From the NCBI GenBank assembly GCA_025964695.1, contig JAOPYK010000098.1:108612-172611 (forward strand): DNA of 64,000 nucleotides. Direction: 5' to 3'. How positions within the stretch are numbered: the stretch's first letter is position 1; the number at the start of each line of letters is the position of its first letter. The notes under the pieces were generated by a model that saw nothing but the letters and a program-made list of their open reading frames with translations, was not told the origin of the DNA and searched no databases. Positions 60,390 to 64,000 of the stretch are shown in pieces. The position numbers and the translations under genes are program-made. The DNA is from Streptosporangiaceae bacterium. Lineage in GTDB: Bacteria; Actinomycetota; Actinomycetes; Streptosporangiales; Streptosporangiaceae.

Positions 60390-61739
60390 CTACGCCGAGT
60401 CGTGGAGGGGGGCTCTCAGGACGAATCGGGCGCCCTGCTCGGAGCTCTCGATGGTCAGCGTCCCACCGTGCTGCTCGGCGATCTCCCTGGCGATCGGCAG
60501 GCCGAGTCCGGTCCCGCCGGTGTCCTTATTGCGCGCGGAGTCGAGCCGGGCGAAGCGTTTGAAGACCACTTCCCATTGGTCGGGTGGTATTCCGGGACCG
60601 TCGTCGCTCACCTCTAGTAGGGCCTGGTCCCCTTCCCTTTTGACGGAGACGGTCACCTTGGAGGTGGCGTGCCGTACGGCGTTGTCGACGAGGTTGGTGA
60701 GCAGGCGGATCAGCTGGAGCGAGTCCGCGTTGATCACCACTCCGGGCTGGAGGTCGGTGGTGATGGGCACCCGGTCGGTGCGGGGTCGTAGTTCGGAGGC
60801 GACCAGCTCGCCGAGGTCCACGGGTTCCCTGGCGCATTTGGTGCCGGAGTCGAGGCGCGCGAGCGCCAGCAGATCGGTGACGATCGCCTCGAGCCGGTCG
60901 AGGCTGATACCGAGGGCGCTGGCGGTCTTCGGCCAGTCGGTTTCCTCTGGATGGAGCTGGGCTTCTTCCACCTGGAGGCGCATTGCCGTGATCGGACTGC
61001 GCAGATCATGGGAGGCGTCGGAAGCGAAGCGCCGTTGCTGCTCGACGGCCGCTTCCAGCCGGTCCAGGGTCTGGTTGACGGTTTCCGCCAGGCCGCGCAA
61101 CTCGTCGTTGTGCTCGGAGACCGGCACCCGGCGGCCCAGGTCGGTGGCCGTGATCTCGGCCAGTTCGCTCACGACGTTTTCGACGGGAGTCAGGACTCTG
61201 CCGACGGTGCGGTAGGCACCGACCGCGGCGGTTGCGACGAGCAACGCCGACGCGGCCAGAAGCTTGGCCAGCAGCGAGCGGTTGACGTACCAGGGGACCA
61301 CCTGATCGGCACCGTAGACGATCCACTCGCCTCTGGAAATGGAGACGCGTACGGCCACGGTGATCATGCACTTGTGCGGGACTCCCGGTACCGAGCAGCT
61401 CACCCGGTCCCCTCGCATGCCTTCCCCCGTCGGAGCGAAGTAGGCGATCCGCGGTTTGCCGAGCGCACCGTCGTTCGCCGCCACGATCCGGCCCTTGGAA
61501 TTCACGACCTGTATGACGGCGATCGTCGCATCATGGATCGCGGGGCGCAGTTCGTCGCGGGCGACAAGGCGGACCACCCGTAGGTCCGCCAGCAGAATGG
61601 CATCGGCCCTGTCCCGCATGGCGTGCTCGCGCAACCCCATCAGAACGAACACGCAGAAAACCAGGCAAAACAACCCGATCACAACACTGGATAACAGTGT
61701 CATCCGAGTCCGTACGGACCAGTTGTACCGCAGGCTCAC
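60390..61739 (-). CDS. Orphan sensor histidine kinase
   Basis: A 449-residue membrane kinase: first membrane segment LLSSVVIGLFCLVFCVFVLM, an extracytoplasmic domain with two cysteines (VSCSVPGVPHKCMITVAV), second segment LLAKLLAASALLVATAAVGAY, HAMP, then DHp (ASDASHDLRSPITAMRLQVEEA, phospho-acceptor His) and ATPase motifs NLVDNAVRHA (N), DDGPGIPPD (G1) and GGTGLGLPIAREIAEQHGG (G2). The GTG at 61739 follows GGAGGGG. No response regulator gene lies within the window, so the partner must be elsewhere. It probably senses an envelope signal, perhaps redox, given the cysteines. Confidence 0.92.
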   Translation of the reverse strand: MSLRYNWSVRTRMTLLSSVVIGLFCLVFCVFVLMGLREHAMRDRADAILLADLRVVRLVARDELRPAIHDATIAVIQVVNSKGRIVAANDGALGKPRIAYFAPTGEGMRGDRVSCSVPGVPHKCMITVAVRVSISRGEWIVYGADQVVPWYVNRSLLAKLLAASALLVATAAVGAYRTVGRVLTPVENVVSELAEITATDLGRRVPVSEHNDELRGLAETVNQTLDRLEAAVEQQRRFASDASHDLRSPITAMRLQVEEAQLHPEETDWPKTASALGISLDRLEAIVTDLLALARLDSGTKCAREPVDLGELVASELRPRTDRVPITTDLQPGVVINADSLQLIRLLTNLVDNAVRHATSKVTVSVKREGDQALLEVSDDGPGIPPDQWEVVFKRFARLDSARNKDTGGTGLGLPIAREIAEQHGGTLTIESSEQGARFVLRAPLHDSA

Positions 61740-61891
61740 CGTGCCCCTCCGTCCGCCCGACGATCACCCTAAACGCACATTGTTCGAGGTCAAGGCAGTG
61801 GACAGGCAAGGAGGCACAAACTATGGATGGACGGGAGGGAACGCCGGGGAAGATCGACATGCCCTAGGTCCGCTCGCCAGACCGTACCGCC

Positions 61892-62818
61892 TCACGAGCC
61901 GCTCGAGGGTTCCGTCGCGGCGGATTGGGGCCGGCCCGCACGCAGGATTTCCCGCCACACCGACCTGTCATAGACGGCGGCTTCGGTTGTGTCGAGAAAT
62001 TCTTCGACGACTTTCACGAAGCGCTCGGGATCGTCGTGATGCGGGAAGTGCCCCGCCCGCTCAAATATCTCCAGCCGGCTGCCGGGAAGTGCCGCGTGCG
62101 CCACTTCCGCGTGCTCGACGGGGATGATTCCGTCTCGGCTGCCCCAGACGATGAGCGTCGGGAGATTCTGCGTCAGATAGCTGCGGTCGAGCATCGTGAT
62201 GGCCTGACCACGCAGATCCACCCCGGCCCGGATCGTACGGAGAAAGGCGCGGCGGGCGGTCGGATTGGCGAAGTGCAGGTACCGACTGATCGCATAGTCG
62301 AGATCCGGTCCCAGCCCGGCGCCGCCCGCCAGCCGAAGCAGTGGCGTGGCCATCCGCACGGCCGCCCGGACGCCGGGCGTGGTCAGCAGATACATGCCCA
62401 TCGCGGCGCCGGGGCCGGACGCCAGACGGAAGATCGGATGTACGGCCCGCCCCATCCCGACGCTGCTGACCAGGGTCAACCTTTCACACCGCTCGGGGAA
62501 CTGGTAGGCGAACTGCATGGCGACGCCGCCGCCCAGCGAGTGGCCGATGACGCTGACCCTGTCGATCCCAAGCACGGTGAGCAGATCACGCATTCCGCAG
62601 GCGTACGCGGCGATCGCATAGTCGGCCCGGGGCTTGGCGGAATCTCCGTGCCCGAGCAGGTCCGGCGCGATGACGGTATGTCGCTCGGCCAGCGCCGGGA
62701 TGACGTCCGCCCAGGTCTCCGAACTGTCGCCGATGCCGTGGATCAGCAAGAGGGGCGGCCCCTCGCCCAGCATGCGGAACGCCCGGCTGTATCCGTGCAC
62801 ATCTCGGTACTGCAGCAT
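61892..62818 (-). CDS. Alpha/beta-fold hydrolase
   Basis: A 308-residue hydrolase: LLLIHGIGDSSETW (oxyanion), VIGHSLGGGVAMQFAYQFPE (nucleophile Ser), WGSRDGIIPVEHA (Asp) and FERAGHFPHHDDPERF (His). The spacing fits serine esterases and C-C bond hydrolases of the MhpC/BphD type, but the substrate is unknown. ATG 62818 is used. The gap to the histidine kinase gene (152 bp) suggests separate transcription. Confidence 0.88.
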   Translation of the reverse strand: MLQYRDVHGYSRAFRMLGEGPPLLLIHGIGDSSETWADVIPALAERHTVIAPDLLGHGDSAKPRADYAIAAYACGMRDLLTVLGIDRVSVIGHSLGGGVAMQFAYQFPERCERLTLVSSVGMGRAVHPIFRLASGPGAAMGMYLLTTPGVRAAVRMATPLLRLAGGAGLGPDLDYAISRYLHFANPTARRAFLRTIRAGVDLRGQAITMLDRSYLTQNLPTLIVWGSRDGIIPVEHAEVAHAALPGSRLEIFERAGHFPHHDDPERFVKVVEEFLDTTEAAVYDRSVWREILRAGRPQSAATEPSSGS

Positions 62819-62952
62819 GTCCGAAGGGTGAACGGCGTTCGTTTCCGGCTCGCTACCGGCGAGTTAGCACGAGGTTAGTGGATGAGTTCGGTGATTCGGA
62901 CTCTGGAGAATGCGGGCCCCCTGGTTACATTATGTGCTCGAGTGGTGTCGAG

Positions 62953-63132
62953 CGGCTTACCGGCCCGCTGCTCGACATTCTGGAGGAACTCCCCAACGCC
63001 CATAATCAGCATCTGTAGCTGCACGGCTGGCCTATTGTGCACAACACCAAACGTGCGGGTCCGACGGTATACCGAGTTCTGGACAGACTCGAAGACGCCG
63101 GCTGAGTGATCCCACGCTGGGAAGACCCTGGT
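62953..63132 (+). pseudogene. PadR-family regulator with two in-frame stops
   Basis: A single frame reads RLTGPLLDILEELPNAHNQH L-stop-LHGWPIVHNTKRAGPTVYRV LDRLEDAG-stop-VIPRWEDPG. This is the winged helix of a PadR regulator; TAG at 63016-63018 and TGA at 63103-63105 interrupt it, the second exactly where the family has Trp. No frameshift is needed. The C-terminal dimer domain is missing, replaced by the 22-bp repeats. Confidence 0.75.
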
Positions 63133-63135
63133 CTG

Positions 63136-63206
63136 GATCAGAGGCGGGACCTGGTTCGATCAGAGGCGGGAATTGGTTCGATCAGAGGCGGGACTTGGTT
63201 CGATCG
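63136..63206. repeat. Three 22-bp tandem repeats GATCAGAGGCGGGA...
   Basis: Units of 22 bp (GATCAGAGGCGGGAC then YTGGTTC) start at 63136, 63158 and 63180, with a partial fourth at 63202. They follow the PadR remnant directly and differ at only a few positions. Confidence 0.9.
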
Positions 63207-63255
63207 GACGGGGATAGGGGAGGGTCGGGATGATGCCGGGACGGGGCAGAGCGGG

Positions 63256-63597
63256 TCAGGTGATCCAGCCGTTGGACCGTGCCCGGTAGAGCTCGTGGCG
63301 GGCCTCGCGGGTGTCGAGCATCTCCAGACCCCTGATCGCCCACAACTGCAGCGACTCGTCAGCGCTTTCGAGCTGGCCCGCCAACACGGGTAGGGCGCGC
63401 GGGGACCGGGCCTCGGCGACGAGTTCCAGCAGCCAGCAGCGCAGCCCGTAGTCGTCCTGCTCCTTCTCGAACTCCGCGAGGAGCTCGTCCACGTAAGTGT
63501 CGGCGTGTTCGCGCAGGAAATCGAACCCATCTTCTCTGAGCTGGGCATCCCGGCTCCGCATCGCCTCCAGCGCCCGAGCGAAGCGCTGATTCGACAT
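63256..63597 (-). CDS. HEAT-repeat-like protein
   Basis: A 113-residue all-helical protein: RFARALEAMRSRDAQLREDG then FDFLREHADTYVDELLAEFE, later RCWLLELVAEARSPRALPVLAGQLESADESLQLWAIRGLEML. The spacing of helix pairs fits HEAT or PBS-lyase-like repeats used for protein contacts. The ATG at 63597 follows GGAGGATG; a start 15 codons upstream is less likely. Related immunity- or scaffold-type proteins exist in actinomycetes; no partner gene is visible here. Confidence 0.7.
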   Translation of the reverse strand: MSNQRFARALEAMRSRDAQLREDGFDFLREHADTYVDELLAEFEKEQDDYGLRCWLLELVAEARSPRALPVLAGQLESADESLQLWAIRGLEMLDTREARHELYRARSNGWIT

Positions 63598-63783
63598 CAG
63601 GTCATCCTCCACGCAATCCGGTCCATGAGTCGTCGACGACATTGTTCCCTCCCCCTCCCCGGGGGCCCGACAACATCATGGCCCCGAGCTCGCGGATCTT
63701 GTGCGTGATGTTGTGCTGTTCGCCTTCCCGGAGGGACTGGACAACATCGTGATGGGCCAGGGGTCGGCGGTTGACACAGGCCT

Positions 63784-63818
63784 GAGGCCCCGGAGCACAA
63801 AGCGCGCTCCGGGGCCTC
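63784..63818 (-). terminator. 13-bp stem terminator
   Basis: GAGGCCCCGGAGC (63784-63796) and GCTCCGGGGCCTC (63806-63818) are exact reverse complements around a 9-nt loop. It lies 60 bp beyond the stop of the partial minus-strand gene at the window edge and should end its transcript. Confidence 0.8.
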
Positions 63819-63876
63819 GGGGATCGGGATCGGGATCGGGATCGGGATCGGGCGGAGGTGGATCGGGCGGAGGGGG
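63819..63876. repeat. Hexanucleotide repeats GGGATC
   Basis: Six consecutive GGGATC units (about 63821-63854) followed by two GGATCGGGCGGAGG-type units. The array lies between the terminator and the stop codon of the partial gene, in its 3' untranslated region. Confidence 0.85.
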
Positions 63877-63877
63877 A

Positions 63878-64000
63878 TCAGCCGACGGTGTAGGTGTAGG
63901 GGAGGGCGGACAGTTCGTCTCCGTCGCCGCCGAAGGTGTTGAAGTCGTCCACGTAGAGGTTGCCGCGGACGACCGTGCCCTTCGCGGCGGTCGGGGTGAG
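63878..64000 (-). CDS. 3' end of a secreted protease-like gene (partial)
   Basis: The last 40 codons on the minus strand, ending at the TGA at 63878-63880, read LTPTAAKGTVVRGNLYVDDF then NTFGGDGDELSALPYTYTVG. This closing segment is typical of the C-terminal domain of secreted S8 (subtilisin-type) peptidases of actinomycetes (KGTVVRGxLYVDxF...GDELxALPYxYTV). The catalytic domain lies beyond the window, so the call rests on the C-terminus only. Confidence 0.6.
   Translation of the reverse strand, partial: LTPTAAKGTVVRGNLYVDDFNTFGGDGDELSALPYTYTVG

Noticed and set aside
1..64000. tRNA, rRNA or replication origin
   Set aside because: No cloverleaf with conserved TTCGA-type arm, rRNA segment or DnaA-box cluster was recognised by eye.

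Overview
The window is very GC-rich actinomycete chromosome. Several features point to the Streptosporangiales (Streptosporangium/Nonomuraea-like soil actinomycetes), although no rRNA or tRNA gene is present to confirm this: XRE regulators with DUF5753-type C-termini (one paired with a DUF397 protein), a LAL-type LuxR regulator, an AfsR/SARP regulator, a DUF222 remnant, frequent GTG/TTG starts and many GTGA or ATGA start/stop overlaps. No phage, conjugative element, CRISPR array or complete insertion sequence was seen.

Layout. 0.1-9 kb (minus strand): a sterol-oxidase-like GMC flavoenzyme with a partner alpha/beta hydrolase, a large LAL regulator, a broken DUF222 gene and a Nudix-like protein. 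9-15 kb: an EamA transporter, peptide deformylase, and a corrinoid uptake and salvage operon (btuFCD-cbiZ) read leftward from a cobalamin riboswitch. 15-25 kb: small membrane proteins, an inositol-monophosphatase-family enzyme, a DedA protein, a two-gene cell-surface glycopolymer unit (GT2/CDP-glycerol transferase plus GT4), an epoxide hydrolase with a WYL regulator, and a glyoxalase-fold protein. 25-28.9 kb: ATP-binding anti-sigma-like protein, DUF397/XRE pair, and small or decayed genes.

28.9-42.5 kb is dominated by organosulfur utilisation: two blocks of flavin-dependent monooxygenases, a large FAD/NAD(P)-binding protein, and an SsuABC-type ABC transporter followed by another monooxygenase. 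Three of the transcription units (28.9, 33.4 and 37.9 kb) carry the same imperfect palindrome, TTTCCTAC-N7-ATRGGAWW, in front of them. The ABC operon also has a short upstream reading frame that ends in the HVDL-ASALC pattern of actinobacterial cysteine leader peptides. This dual control is the most interesting system in the window. Interleaved are a DivIVA-like coiled-coil protein, small membrane proteins, a secreted beta-helix protein and an aldo/keto reductase.

42.5-64 kb: a DUF5519-like protein, a TetR regulator, a large AfsR-like regulator, a DUF2332 protein, an NhaA antiporter fused to a DsbA-like domain, an XRE regulator, a phospholipase D-family protein with DUF1206, a short EF-hand protein beside a Ca2+/cation antiporter, a phosphoribosyltransferase-CapA-acetate kinase run, an orphan histidine kinase, an alpha/beta hydrolase, a HEAT-like protein, and the 3' end of a secreted-protease-like gene.

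Two background properties stand out. At least ten intergenic gaps contain short tandem repeats (6-32 bp units), each with its own sequence. There are also at least seven gene remnants (DUF222, HlyD-type adaptor, flavin-linked cholesterol oxidase, polyprenol-phosphate mannosyltransferase, SnoaL-like, PadR and smaller pieces), which suggests a decaying accessory region.
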